Of a DNA stretch of 64,000 nucleotides, positions 17,132-25,952 are shown in pieces. Position numbers and translations under genes: made by a program. The stretch is from NCBI GenBank assembly GCA_003214465.1, contig QCLO01000006.1, positions 22,726 to 86,725 on the forward strand. The letters run 5' to 3'. The DNA comes from Acidimicrobiales bacterium AG-414-N20 (GTDB taxonomy: Bacteria > Actinomycetota > Acidimicrobiia > Acidimicrobiales > MedAcidi-G1). Below the pieces are notes generated by a model. That model saw only the letters and a program-made list of their open reading frames with translations. It was not told the DNA's origin and searched no databases. Position 1 is the stretch's first letter, and each line of letters opens with the position of its first letter.

Positions 17132-17875
17132 TCACTGCAATCCTTTTGCAGCTCCACCGTCAACGGGGATTGCTGCACCTGTTATGAATTTCGCTTGCTC
17201 TGAGCACAAAAAAGCTACGACTTCACCAAAATCGTCAGGGTCGCCTAGTTTTCCTGTTGGAACATTTCCTGCTACACCTTTTAAATCTTCATAAAGTTCA
17301 GTGAGCCTTTCAGTCGCGTGGAGTCCCGGTTGGATTGAATTTACTGTCACACCAGCCCCCGCTACTTCGGTTGCTGTCGTTTTCAAAAAGCTTGTTAACC
17401 CAGATCTAGCCGTATTTGACAGGATCAACTGAGCCATTGGTTCCCTCACCGCAATTGAAGTAATGGCCACTACCCGACCCCAGCCTTGATGGGTCATTTC
17501 TGGTATTAACCCCTTACACATTTCGACGGTCGACAAAAGATTCAATTGCAGAGCTTCTGAAAAGTCTTCAGTTTCAGTAGTTTCAAAATTTCCAGGTGGT
17601 GGGCCACCAGCATTTGCCACAAGAATATCTACGCAACCAAATGTTTCTTTTACTTCTTTTAACATGGTTTGGATTGAAGAAGGATCTGACAAATCAGAAG
17701 CAATGGTATGGCAATCATTCGATAGTTCTTGAGCAGCAATCGACAATCGGTCCGTTGATCGTGATACCAAACAAACTTTTACCCCCGCGTTAGACAAGGC
17801 TCTAGCACTAGACAGACCCAGACCTCTTGAAGCACCGGTAACTAAAGCTGTCCGCCCGGAAATGCCTAAATCCAT
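17132..17875 (-). CDS. SDR-like protein lacking the YxxxK catalytic pair
   Basis: SDR-fold protein of 247 residues: TGASRGLG, ANAGG in place of NNAG, and a C-terminal FITGAAIPVDGG. At the active-site helix, where FabG-like enzymes have YxxxK, this protein reads LILSNTARSGL, so neither the tyrosine nor the lysine is present. This is not a sequencing slip, because an SDR subgroup with LSNxxRxG at this place is known and described as lacking a perfect catalytic tetrad. It may use other residues or be a binding protein. It follows the acyl-CoA dehydrogenase by 2 bases and precedes the VOC gene by 5, in one operon. Confidence 0.8.
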   Translation of the reverse strand: MDLGISGRTALVTGASRGLGLSSARALSNAGVKVCLVSRSTDRLSIAAQELSNDCHTIASDLSDPSSIQTMLKEVKETFGCVDILVANAGGPPPGNFETTETEDFSEALQLNLLSTVEMCKGLIPEMTHQGWGRVVAITSIAVREPMAQLILSNTARSGLTSFLKTTATEVAGAGVTVNSIQPGLHATERLTELYEDLKGVAGNVPTGKLGDPDDFGEVVAFLCSEQAKFITGAAIPVDGGAAKGLQ

Positions 17876-17877
17876 TA

Positions 17878-19092
17878 CTACTCGATTCTCAAACCTGATA
17901 TTGCCCTGCTAATAACCAGTTGTTGGATTTGTTCTGTTCCTTCGAAAATATCGTGGATTTTTGCGTCTCTGTGCCAACGTTCCACTGGGTATTCTCTTAC
18001 ATATCCATACCCGCCAAGAATCTGTATCGCTCTTTCAGTAACCCACGTAGCAACTCTTCCAGCCTTCAACTTAGCCATTGAACCTTCAGCATTCTTAAAA
18101 CCTTGTTGAGTTCCCAACCACGCAGCGCGCCAAGTAAGCATCCGAGCTGCTTCTATCTCAACAGCCATATCAGCAAGCATGAAAGAAATACCTTGATTCA
18201 TGATTATTGGCTTACCAAATGCTTCTCTTTCCTTAGCGTATTCAAGTGCATACTCATATGCGGCCCTAGCTACGCCTATTGCTTGGGCTGCTACCGCAGG
18301 GCGGGTAGCTTCAAAAGTTTGCATTGCGGCTTGAGCGTTTCCAGATTTACCTTCTTTTACACGTGCGATTCTCTCGTCAAGTTTCTCTTTGGTCCCAAGT
18401 AGACAAGAACCCGGTATCCGGACATCTTCTAGTACGACCTCTGCTGTGTGGCTTGCTTTAATTCCATGTTTTTTGTACTTCTGTCCTTGGCTTAAACCAG
18501 GTGTATTAGGAGGCACGATAAAAGATGCATGGCCTCTAGATTTAAGTTCAGGTTCTACTACAGCGACCACTACGTGAATGTCGGCTAGACCTCCATTAGT
18601 AATCCAAGCTTTCGTACCATTTAGAACCCATTCGTCTGTTGCTTCGTCGTAAACAGCTCTAGTTCGGTAACCACCTACGTCAGACCCAGCGTCAGGTTCA
18701 CTAGCACAAAAAGCCCCAATTTTAAGATCCCCAGCTTCCCCGTAGCACTGTGGCACCCATTCCAATACTTGTTCCTGCGTGCCAGATGCCAAAATTCCAG
18801 CCGCTGCTAATCCAGATCCCATTATCGCCATTCCGATGCCTGCATCACCCCAAAATAATTCTTCGATAGCTACCGGAAGAGTTAGACCTGTTTTATCTCC
18901 CATCATTCCATTCGCTAAGAACTCCCAAGAGTAGATTCCAACCTCTGCTGCTTGCTCAACCACAGGAAATGGAAATTCTTCTTTTTCATCCCATTCTTCA
19001 GCAGCAGGTCTAATCACATCTTCAGAAAACTGATGAACCCAATCTTGTAGTTGTAATTGCTCTTCGTTCAACTCCATTGAGAAGTCGCCCAT
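17878..19092 (-). CDS. acyl-CoA dehydrogenase
   Basis: Acyl-CoA dehydrogenase of 404 residues. FCASEPDAGSDVGG and the WITNGG segment bind FAD, and the C-terminal ILGGYGYVREYPVERWHRDAK is followed by IFEGTEQIQ with the glutamate at the catalytic position. The start at 19092 is set by GGAGG five bases upstream. It leads the operon ending in kynureninase, and runs of 2-10 bases or overlaps join all five genes. The pairing with an SDR suggests beta-oxidation-like steps on a ring-derived acyl-CoA; that link is inference. The gene diverges from valS. Confidence 0.9.
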   Translation of the reverse strand: MGDFSMELNEEQLQLQDWVHQFSEDVIRPAAEEWDEKEEFPFPVVEQAAEVGIYSWEFLANGMMGDKTGLTLPVAIEELFWGDAGIGMAIMGSGLAAAGILASGTQEQVLEWVPQCYGEAGDLKIGAFCASEPDAGSDVGGYRTRAVYDEATDEWVLNGTKAWITNGGLADIHVVVAVVEPELKSRGHASFIVPPNTPGLSQGQKYKKHGIKASHTAEVVLEDVRIPGSCLLGTKEKLDERIARVKEGKSGNAQAAMQTFEATRPAVAAQAIGVARAAYEYALEYAKEREAFGKPIIMNQGISFMLADMAVEIEAARMLTWRAAWLGTQQGFKNAEGSMAKLKAGRVATWVTERAIQILGGYGYVREYPVERWHRDAKIHDIFEGTEQIQQLVISRAISGLRIE

Positions 19093-19200
19093 TGATTACC
19101 TCCAAATTAAATTTCTTCAGTTTGACAATACCCGCACAACTCAAAGAGCAAACAATTCCGCTCGGTTAATCGATAAGCGCAGATAGTCTCAAATTGATAT

Positions 19201-21807
19201 ATGACAAGTAAAAATAACCCTTCAAAAATGCCAACTAAGCCATCTTTAGATGGAATTGAAGAAATCTGGTGCAATCAATGGGAAAAAAACGGAATCTATA
19301 GTTTTGACCGCAATAAAACTAGAGAAGAAATCTTTTCTATAGATACGCCGCCCCCCACAGTTTCAGGTTCTTTACACGTGGGACATGTTTTTTCTTACAC
19401 ACATACTGATGCAATAGCGCGCTATCAACGAATGGCTGGGAAAGAAGTCTTTTACCCCATGGGTTGGGATGATAATGGCCTTCCAACTGAAAGAAGAGTT
19501 CAAAATTTTTTTGGAGTGAGATGCGACCCTTCACTTCCTTATGATCCAGACTTTGAAACACCAGCAGACGCTGGCAACCCAAAAAAAATTAAAGAACGCG
19601 GCGAATTCGACATAAGTAGACGCAATTTTATTGACCTCTGCCATATTCTTACTGCCGAGGATGAAAAGGCATTTGAGGCTCTATGGCGGCGTCTTGGATT
19701 GTCAGTTGATTGGAGTCTCACCTACGCAACTATTGATGAAAAATGTCAACGTGTAGCTCAACGCGCTTTCCTTCGAAATCTGAATAGAGGCGAGGCATAT
19801 CAGACCGAGGCTCCGTCACTCTGGGATGTAACTTTCCGAACTGCTGTAGCTCAAGCTGAGCTTGAGGACAGGGAAAGGCCAGGGGCTTACCATACGCTTA
19901 CCTTCCATACGGAAAGTGATGAAGACTTACATATTGCAACAACTAGACCGGAGCTATTGCCTGCTTGTGTAGCTTTGGTCGCTCATCCAGATGATTCAAG
20001 ATATAAAAATCTTTTTGGGACAACTGTGACTACACCCGTTTTTGGTGTCGAGGTCCCTGTTTGTAAACATCAACTTGCGGATCCTGAAAAAGGAACTGGA
20101 ATAGCTATGATATGCACCTTTGGTGATACCACTGATGTGACTTGGTGGAGGGAATTAGACTTACCAGTTCGAGCAATAATAAACCGAAATGGAAGAATTA
20201 TAAACGAGCCTCCATCAGGCATTTCGAATGAAACTGGCATTAATGCATTTAAACGCCTATCTGGGAAAACAATTTTCTCTGCGCAAGAAGAAATGGTACT
20301 GATGCTTCGTGAGACAGGTGAACTGGTTGGAGAACCAGAACCAATTACACATCCAGTGAAATTTTTCGAAAAAGGTGACAAACCTCTAGAAATCGTCACT
20401 TCTCGTCAGTGGTATATAAAAAATGGGGGCCGCGATGAGAAACTAGCAAGTGCACTGATTGATAGAGGCAATGAAATGAACTGGTATCCGAGTTATATGC
20501 AAGCTCGTTACACCAACTGGATTGAAGGACTTAATGGTGACTGGCTAATAAGCAGACAGCGTTTTTTTGGTGTGTCTATACCACTTTGGTATCCGATTAA
20601 CGAAAATGGTGAAACTATTTGGGATGAACCGATAGTCCCCCAGGAAGATTCTCTTCCTGTAGATCCGACTTCACAGGTACCAGTTGGATTTTCAGAGGAT
20701 CAGAGAGGGAAGCCAAATGGTTTCATCGGCGATCCCGATGTTATGGACACTTGGGCAACTTCATCCCTTACGCCGCAAATTGCTTGTGGATGGGAAGAAG
20801 ATCAAGATCTATTCGAACGCACTTACCCAATGGATATGCGCCCGCAAGCACACGACATAATACGAACTTGGCTTTTTTCAACTGTTGTGAGATCACATTT
20901 TGAATCTGATTCTTCTCCATGGTTGAATTGTGCTTTAAGTGGCTGGGTTCTGGATCCTGATCGAAAGAAAATGTCAAAATCTAAAGGCAACGTAGTTACC
21001 CCAATCGACTTATTGGAAGAATACGGATCAGATGCTATTCGTTACTGGGCGGCTAACGGAAGGCCTGGAACTGATACGACATTTGACGATGGTCAGATGA
21101 AAATTGGCAGGAAACTAGCAATAAAAATACTTAATGCAAGCCGATTTGTTTTAAGTTTCAGTGATGCAAAAAGCGATTCACTTGAGATAGATAAAAGTCT
21201 TATAAACAATCCTTTAGACCTTTCAATGCTCGCAAGTCTGGATGGATTAGTAGATGAAACGACTGCTGCTTTTAACACCTTTGATTATGCACGGGCATTA
21301 GAAAAAACTGAATCATGGTTCTGGGATTTTACAGATAACCATTTGGAGCTTGTTAAGGTTCGCGCTTATGGAGAAGAGAGTTCAAACGCAACATCAGCTC
21401 AATACGCATTATTTTTAGCGCTACAAACTCTACTGAAACTTTTTGCACCTTTTCTTCCTTTTGTCACCGAAGAGGTCTGGTCATGGTGGAGAGACGGCTC
21501 AATACATCAGCAAAATTGGCCCTCAACTAAAGATCTACCTGAAACTTCTGGATCTATCGGAGATCAAGAAATTGCCCTTGTAGCTGCGCAAACAATAGCT
21601 GAAATCCGCAAGAAGAAAACTGAAGCAAAATCTTCACTGGCGACACCAGTGGCGAGTTGCACTGTTATTGACACTTCTGAGCGACTCGACCTTCTTCGTC
21701 TGGCCTTAGACGATGTGTCTGCTGCGGCAAAAGCCGAAAACATGAATCTTGTTGTAGGAGAAAAATTTGAGGTTGAAGTTTTACTTGCAGAAGTAGAAAA
21801 TAATTGA
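19201..21807 (+). CDS. valS: valine--tRNA ligase
   Basis: Class I aminoacyl-tRNA synthetase that charges tRNA-Val, 868 residues. The HIGH motif appears as HVGH (residues 59-62) after PPPTVSGSL, and KMSKS is at 590-594 in DPDRKKMSKSKGNV. Between them lies the CP1 editing domain with TTRPELLPACVALVAHPDD. LPTERRVQNFFGVRCDP marks a subgroup seen in several actinobacteria. The anticodon-binding helical domain follows, and there is no long C-terminal coiled coil beyond it, only a short tail. No strong ribosome-binding site precedes the ATG. The enoyl-CoA hydratase start is 1 base after the stop. Confidence 0.97.
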   Translation: MTSKNNPSKMPTKPSLDGIEEIWCNQWEKNGIYSFDRNKTREEIFSIDTPPPTVSGSLHVGHVFSYTHTDAIARYQRMAGKEVFYPMGWDDNGLPTERRVQNFFGVRCDPSLPYDPDFETPADAGNPKKIKERGEFDISRRNFIDLCHILTAEDEKAFEALWRRLGLSVDWSLTYATIDEKCQRVAQRAFLRNLNRGEAYQTEAPSLWDVTFRTAVAQAELEDRERPGAYHTLTFHTESDEDLHIATTRPELLPACVALVAHPDDSRYKNLFGTTVTTPVFGVEVPVCKHQLADPEKGTGIAMICTFGDTTDVTWWRELDLPVRAIINRNGRIINEPPSGISNETGINAFKRLSGKTIFSAQEEMVLMLRETGELVGEPEPITHPVKFFEKGDKPLEIVTSRQWYIKNGGRDEKLASALIDRGNEMNWYPSYMQARYTNWIEGLNGDWLISRQRFFGVSIPLWYPINENGETIWDEPIVPQEDSLPVDPTSQVPVGFSEDQRGKPNGFIGDPDVMDTWATSSLTPQIACGWEEDQDLFERTYPMDMRPQAHDIIRTWLFSTVVRSHFESDSSPWLNCALSGWVLDPDRKKMSKSKGNVVTPIDLLEEYGSDAIRYWAANGRPGTDTTFDDGQMKIGRKLAIKILNASRFVLSFSDAKSDSLEIDKSLINNPLDLSMLASLDGLVDETTAAFNTFDYARALEKTESWFWDFTDNHLELVKVRAYGEESSNATSAQYALFLALQTLLKLFAPFLPFVTEEVWSWWRDGSIHQQNWPSTKDLPETSGSIGDQEIALVAAQTIAEIRKKKTEAKSSLATPVASCTVIDTSERLDLLRLALDDVSAAAKAENMNLVVGEKFEVEVLLAEVENN

Positions 21808-21808
21808 A

Positions 21809-22615
21809 ATGACAGCTGAGCCAAGTTTTGAGTATTTAGTTGTTTCTTGCGATGGGAAAACAGCCCAGATGCAGCTGAATAGACCTGAACGTCTGAACGC
21901 CTTGTCGACTGCTGTTATGGAAGAAATAATTGAGGCCGCTGATTGGTTTGACAAACAGCCTGATTTACGTGTCGTAGTAGTTAGCGGAGCGGGTAGATCA
22001 TTCTGCGCTGGCTTTGATACTGATGCTTTCGGAACCAACAACCAAAGTACATCGGGAAAAGTGGGCGGTAGAAGACCTGCTGACTTAGGTCGACTCATGG
22101 CTGACTCAATCGAGGGAATGGCTCCCATAGCGGTAGCACGTCTTCATGGTCATGTTGTAGGTGGTGGCCTCGTGCTGGCTGCAGCTTGTGACCTTAGGAT
22201 TGCTTCCATTGAAACAAGTTTTTCCATTCCAGAAGTCGATCTAGGTATTCCTTTAGCTTGGGGAGGGATTCCCAGACTCGTGAGAGAGATAGGACCTGCT
22301 TTGACAAAAGAGCTGGTTATGACTTGTAGGCCATTTGATGCTGAAGAAGCTTCCGAAATAGGTTTTATAAATAGAGTGATAAATATTGATGAAATTGACT
22401 CTGCGATAAATGACCTAGTCTCAGCCATTGCGGGTAAATCTAGGATCGCTACTCTTTCAACGAAAGCTCACGTAAATGCAGTTACCTCTCAGATGGTTGG
22501 GACTATGAGGTCTTGGTCTGATGCGGATGGTTTAGAAGTAGCAATGGCTGATCCAGAATCGCAAAAAGCGCAAGAATCCTACTTGTCTCAAATTAAGAAA
22601 AAAAACAATAATTAA
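21809..22615 (+). CDS. enoyl-CoA hydratase/isomerase (crotonase) family protein
   Basis: Crotonase-fold protein of 268 residues. The oxyanion-hole loops are SGAGRSFCAGFDTD and LHGHVVGGGLVLAAACDLRIAS. SIPEVDLGIPLAWGG contains the glutamate at one of the two usual acid/base positions; the second (where hydratases have Glu after GG) reads IPRLVREIG, so only one acid is obvious and a reaction other than hydration is possible. It directly follows valS in an unrelated operon and ends 12 bases before the convergent PPOX gene. Confidence 0.85.
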   Translation: MTAEPSFEYLVVSCDGKTAQMQLNRPERLNALSTAVMEEIIEAADWFDKQPDLRVVVVSGAGRSFCAGFDTDAFGTNNQSTSGKVGGRRPADLGRLMADSIEGMAPIAVARLHGHVVGGGLVLAAACDLRIASIETSFSIPEVDLGIPLAWGGIPRLVREIGPALTKELVMTCRPFDAEEASEIGFINRVINIDEIDSAINDLVSAIAGKSRIATLSTKAHVNAVTSQMVGTMRSWSDADGLEVAMADPESQKAQESYLSQIKKKNNN

Positions 22616-22627
22616 AATACCACTCGT

Positions 22628-22951
22628 TTACGCGGGTCTGTGCAAAACGCCATCTGTAACTGCAACTTTTATAGAATCTTTTTCTTGATCTTGGACTTGG
22701 CAAATTCCATCGATAATCATGCTGAATCCACCATGCGAATTAGGGGGGAAAAGGAAACTAACTGAACTTGAGTGGGTCAAGTTCTTTATGGTCCCTTTTC
22801 CAGGGGAGCAAATAATAAAATCTTCCTCCAAAGTAATTATTGAATGAACAATTTTTGCTTTTCCCTCTTTAGTCATTGTTACTACATAAGCAGAATTTCC
22901 ATATTCTTCAAGACGTTTACCTATATCTTCAATTGCGACTTTAATGCTCAT
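22628..22951 (-). CDS. pyridoxamine 5'-phosphate oxidase-like (PPOX) flavin/F420-binding protein
   Basis: Small split-barrel protein of 107 residues. YVVTMTKEGKAKIVHS, the core strand FIICSPGKGTIKNL and the later FSMIIDGICQV are the pattern of the PPOX superfamily, which binds FMN, F420 or haem as a dimer. A longer in-frame start at 22999 exists, but the ATG at 22951 begins directly before the first helix as in relatives. There is no clear Shine-Dalgarno sequence, and the gene diverges from the molybdate operon over about 70 AT-rich bases. The substrate is unknown. Confidence 0.7.
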   Translation of the reverse strand: MSIKVAIEDIGKRLEEYGNSAYVVTMTKEGKAKIVHSIITLEEDFIICSPGKGTIKNLTHSSSVSFLFPPNSHGGFSMIIDGICQVQDQEKDSIKVAVTDGVLHRPA

Positions 22952-22993
22952 AGTAAAATCATAATTTATATTTTTAAGTAATAAAAGTTGTAT

Positions 22994-23023
22994 TTGCAAG
23001 GTTTTTAAGTATTTTTTATAGCA
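22994..23023 (+). promoter_or_regulatory. possible promoter with leaderless start of the mod operon
   Basis: The start codon at 23023 has no Shine-Dalgarno sequence in the 20 bases before it. A TANNNT hexamer (TATTTT, 23010-23015) lies 7 bases before the ATG, the spacing expected when transcription starts at the A of ATG; TTGCAA at 22994 is a possible upstream element but at a poor spacing from it. The assignment is weak because the region is AT-rich. Confidence 0.25.
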
Positions 23024-23412
23024 TGAACAAGTTTAGAATCGGTGAAGCAGCTCAACTACTTGGTGTCAGCTCAGACACTGTCAGAAGATGGGCGGATTCC
23101 GGACGTCTTTCAATCGAACGAACTGACGGTGGACACAGACTCATAAACGGAGTTGAACTTGCAAAACTTGCTCAAGAAATTTCAGATTCAAGTGAACAAG
23201 AAGGAGCTACCCTTTCAGCTCGAAATCGTTTCACCGGTTTAGTTACCCGTGTCGTAGCCGACGGAGTTATGGCCCAAGTCGAACTTCAAGCTGGACCGTA
23301 TCGAGTTGTCTCCCTAATATCTGCTGAAGCAGCTAGAGAACTTGGATTAGAACCAGGAGCTTTAGCAGTAGCTGCGATAAAGGCAACAAATGTGGTTATC
23401 GAACGCCCGTAA
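23023..23412 (+). CDS. HTH-TOBE (molybdopterin-binding) regulator of the molybdate operon
   Basis: Two-part protein of 129 residues. Residues 1-50 are a MerR-type or excisionase-type helix-turn-helix (FRIGEAAQLLGVSSDTVRRWADSGRL, then a TDGGHR wing). Residues 65-128 are a single TOBE/Mop domain (SARNRFTGLVTRVV...LEPGALAVAAIKATNVVIERP) that binds molybdate or tungstate. This is a compact analogue of ModE found in actinobacteria and other phyla. It overlaps modA by 23 bases and sits at the head of modABC, so molybdate-dependent control of its own operon is likely. The evidence is domain architecture plus position. Confidence 0.85.
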   Translation: MNKFRIGEAAQLLGVSSDTVRRWADSGRLSIERTDGGHRLINGVELAKLAQEISDSSEQEGATLSARNRFTGLVTRVVADGVMAQVELQAGPYRVVSLISAEAARELGLEPGALAVAAIKATNVVIERP

Positions 23413-24106
23413 AACCTTAAACAAAACTTTTTCAATTCTTGTAATTTTTTGTTTAGCTTCCTTTGGGTGCAGCAAGGAAGAAAAGGAAATCAATGTTTAT
23501 GCTGCCTCCTCTCTAACCGAGGCTATTTCCGCAGTAATCAAAAATTACGAAGAAATTTATGAAGTTAAGACAAAAGTAGTTTTTGCCGGTTCAAACCACT
23601 TGGCCGCACAGCTTAGAGATGGAGCGGATGCCGATGTTTTCATCACAGCAAATGCCGCCCTTATTGAAGATTTAGACTTCCAAGAAATTTTGGAGGGCTT
23701 CGCTTACAACTCTTTGATTGCAGTTAAACCTGTCGAATTTGTCAATAAAATTTTTGAACCAAATGATCTAAACCGGGATGAAAATCTTATAGCAATATGT
23801 TCGGAGGGGGTCCCGTGCGGCGATACCACAAAAGCAAAATTCGGAAACGTTAAAGCAGATACATACGAAATGAGTGTTAAAGCTGTTTTGGCACGTGTTG
23901 CCTCTATGGAGGTAGATCTGGGAATTGTTTACTTAACTGACCTGCAGAACGAACCAAAAGTAACTGCTGCATGGCCTCAAGAAATTAATTGTCCCTGTGT
24001 CTCGTATGCGGCGGCATCTAAGGGGGGGGAAGGAAATGACTTCATTGATTTCTTAGATTCTGATACTGCTGAAGAAATTTTTTCTAAATATGGATTTTCC
24101 TTATGA
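23390..24106 (+). CDS. modA: molybdate ABC transporter substrate-binding lipoprotein
   Basis: Periplasmic-type binding protein of 238 residues, anchored as a lipoprotein: a basic N terminus, the hydrophobic FSILVIFCLASFGC with the lipobox cysteine near residue 27, and then a charged linker. INVYAASSLTEAI and VVFAGSNHLAAQLRDGADADVFITA are the molybdate-binding signature (two serines and the ADVF loop). The protein captures molybdate or tungstate for ModB/ModC. It starts within the end of the regulator gene and its ATGA overlaps modB. Need for molybdenum is explained by the molybdenum hydroxylase at 9.7-12 kb. Confidence 0.9.
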   Translation: MWLSNARKTLNKTFSILVIFCLASFGCSKEEKEINVYAASSLTEAISAVIKNYEEIYEVKTKVVFAGSNHLAAQLRDGADADVFITANAALIEDLDFQEILEGFAYNSLIAVKPVEFVNKIFEPNDLNRDENLIAICSEGVPCGDTTKAKFGNVKADTYEMSVKAVLARVASMEVDLGIVYLTDLQNEPKVTAAWPQEINCPCVSYAAASKGGEGNDFIDFLDSDTAEEIFSKYGFSL

Positions 24107-24882
24107 ATAGGATTCCCAAAACAATCGTTTTAATCGCAACGATCGCGATTCTATTTCTTATGTCCCCACTAATAGGACTCTTACAGAGGATGCCTTGGTC
24201 TGGACTAACAAACCTTCTTGGAAGCGACATAATTCTGGATGCTTTCTTACTTTCTTTATTTGTAAGCTTTTCAGCCGCTCTAGTTGTGTTTATATTTGGA
24301 ATTCCAATCGCGTGGGTTTTAGCTAGGTCTAATTTTTCTTTTATGAAATTACTCCGCTCAGTGGTACTTCTACCAATGGTTCTTCCTCCAGTTGTGGGTG
24401 GGACTGCTTTACTCTTTGCTTTTGGAAGGCAAGGTTTTCTAGGTAAATGGTTAAATGATTGGTTCGGTTTAACTCTTCCATTCACTACAGCTGGATCAGT
24501 GGTGGCAGCAGTTTTTGTTTCGTTCCCATTTTTTATTGTTGCTGTCGAGTCTGCTTTCCGTTCTATTAATGAAGATCTTGAGAGAACTGCAGAAACACTA
24601 GGGGCCTCTTCATCAAAAATATTCTTAAAAATTACGCTTCCTCGCATATTTCCTTCAATACTTGCAGGGCTCGCTCTCTCTTGGGCTCGCGCACTTGGTG
24701 AATTTGGTGCAACTATAACTTTTGCGGGAAATATGCCGGGTGAGACTCAGACCTTACCTCTAGCAATTTTTCTGGCACTAGAAACTAACCCTGAAGCAGC
24801 TTTAGCTCTCAGTTTGGTGATGATCGTCACTTCACTTGCAATTCTTGTACCCTTCCGTGATCAGTGGTTACCGAGTCGATGA
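24103..24882 (+). CDS. modB: molybdate ABC transporter permease
   Basis: Inner-membrane permease of 259 residues with about five or six hydrophobic segments. The EAA loop that contacts the ATPase appears near residues 165-195 (AETLGASSSKIFLKITLPRIFPSIL), and ARALGEFGATITFAGNMPG is the signature of molybdate and tungstate permeases. It begins at an ATG overlapping the modA stop by 4 bases and ends in an ATGA overlap with modC. Two copies with two ModC would make the channel. Confidence 0.93.
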   Translation: MNRIPKTIVLIATIAILFLMSPLIGLLQRMPWSGLTNLLGSDIILDAFLLSLFVSFSAALVVFIFGIPIAWVLARSNFSFMKLLRSVVLLPMVLPPVVGGTALLFAFGRQGFLGKWLNDWFGLTLPFTTAGSVVAAVFVSFPFFIVAVESAFRSINEDLERTAETLGASSSKIFLKITLPRIFPSILAGLALSWARALGEFGATITFAGNMPGETQTLPLAIFLALETNPEAALALSLVMIVTSLAILVPFRDQWLPSR

Positions 24883-25898
24883 CAATGCTGGAACTTAATG
24901 GGTCTTTAGATCTAGAACACTTCACCTTAAAGGTTAAACTTGAAATTAAAAAGAATGAAACAGTCTGTCTTTTAGGTCCTAATGGTTCAGGAAAATCAAC
25001 AATATTAAAACTTATTGGCGGCCTGAATAAGCTAACTGCAGGAGATCTAAGAATAAATACGAAGGTCATCGATTCAGGAAAAACCTTCATTCATTCCCGC
25101 TTCAGAAACGTTGGGTGGGTTCCCCAAAACCAAATGCTTTTTGATCATTTAACTGTGAAACAAAACATTGAATTCAGCCCAAATTCATCCAAAAAAGAGG
25201 TTTCTAAATTAATCGAACTCTTTGATTTACAACATATACAAAACAAAAAAGCCGGCAATTGCTCTGGAGGTGAATCGCAACGTGTAGCAATTTCTAGAGC
25301 AATTGCTTCTAAGCCCCAAGTCCTATTACTCGATGAACCATCTACTGGTCTTGATGAAAAAAGTAAACAAATCATTTACCAATATTTGAAAACACAAAGA
25401 GGAGTGGCAACTTTGCTAGTTACGCATGATCCTGTTGAAGCAGCTTCGTTATCGCAACGGCTAATTATTCTAGAAAAAGGTGAGATAACACAAGTAGGAA
25501 CACCTGATGAAATAAAGACTTCACCGGCAACTCCATATTCTGCTTCTCTCGTTGGATTAAACTTCGTTCCCGCCTTAGCAAATGGACTAGTCGCCGTAAC
25601 CGATAAAGGAGTGGAACTAATTTTAAGTGAATCGATTCAAGGCCAAGTCAATATCGTAATCCCTCCAAAATCAATCGCTCTTTATAAGGAAAAGCCCGTA
25701 GGAAGCCCTCGAAATGTTCTTATGGCTAAAATTTTAGAAATACACCATTTCGGCGAAAATGTACGTATCAACTTAGACGGTCAATTGAATTTCATTGCCG
25801 AAATCACCAATAATGCTTTTGAGGTTCTAAATCTCCATAAAGGTGACGAAGTTTGGGCTGCATTCAAAGCAACAGAGTTAATCACTACTCCCACATAA
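24879..25898 (+). CDS. modC: molybdate ABC transporter ATP-binding protein
   Basis: ABC ATPase with a C-terminal TOBE domain, 339 residues from the ATG at 24879 that overlaps the modB stop; a GTG 15 bases earlier is also in frame. Walker A is GPNGSGKST, the Q loop follows in VPQNQMLF, the signature is CSGGESQRVA and Walker B LLLDEPSTGLD, then the H-loop VTHD. The last 100 residues (from about VNIVIPPKSIALY) form the TOBE regulatory domain that senses molybdate. It powers ModB. There is no obvious terminator before the next gene, 54 bases away. Confidence 0.92.
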   Translation: MTMLELNGSLDLEHFTLKVKLEIKKNETVCLLGPNGSGKSTILKLIGGLNKLTAGDLRINTKVIDSGKTFIHSRFRNVGWVPQNQMLFDHLTVKQNIEFSPNSSKKEVSKLIELFDLQHIQNKKAGNCSGGESQRVAISRAIASKPQVLLLDEPSTGLDEKSKQIIYQYLKTQRGVATLLVTHDPVEAASLSQRLIILEKGEITQVGTPDEIKTSPATPYSASLVGLNFVPALANGLVAVTDKGVELILSESIQGQVNIVIPPKSIALYKEKPVGSPRNVLMAKILEIHHFGENVRINLDGQLNFIAEITNNAFEVLNLHKGDEVWAAFKATELITTPT

Positions 25899-25952
25899 AA
25901 TACATTTAAGATACGACTACTGAATTACTTCTAATAGATAGGAAAGGTACCA

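Noticed and set aside
21809..22615. Enoyl-CoA hydratase as a specific beta-oxidation hydratase
   Set aside because: Only one of the two usual acid residues is evident, and its neighbour is valS. I left the reaction open.
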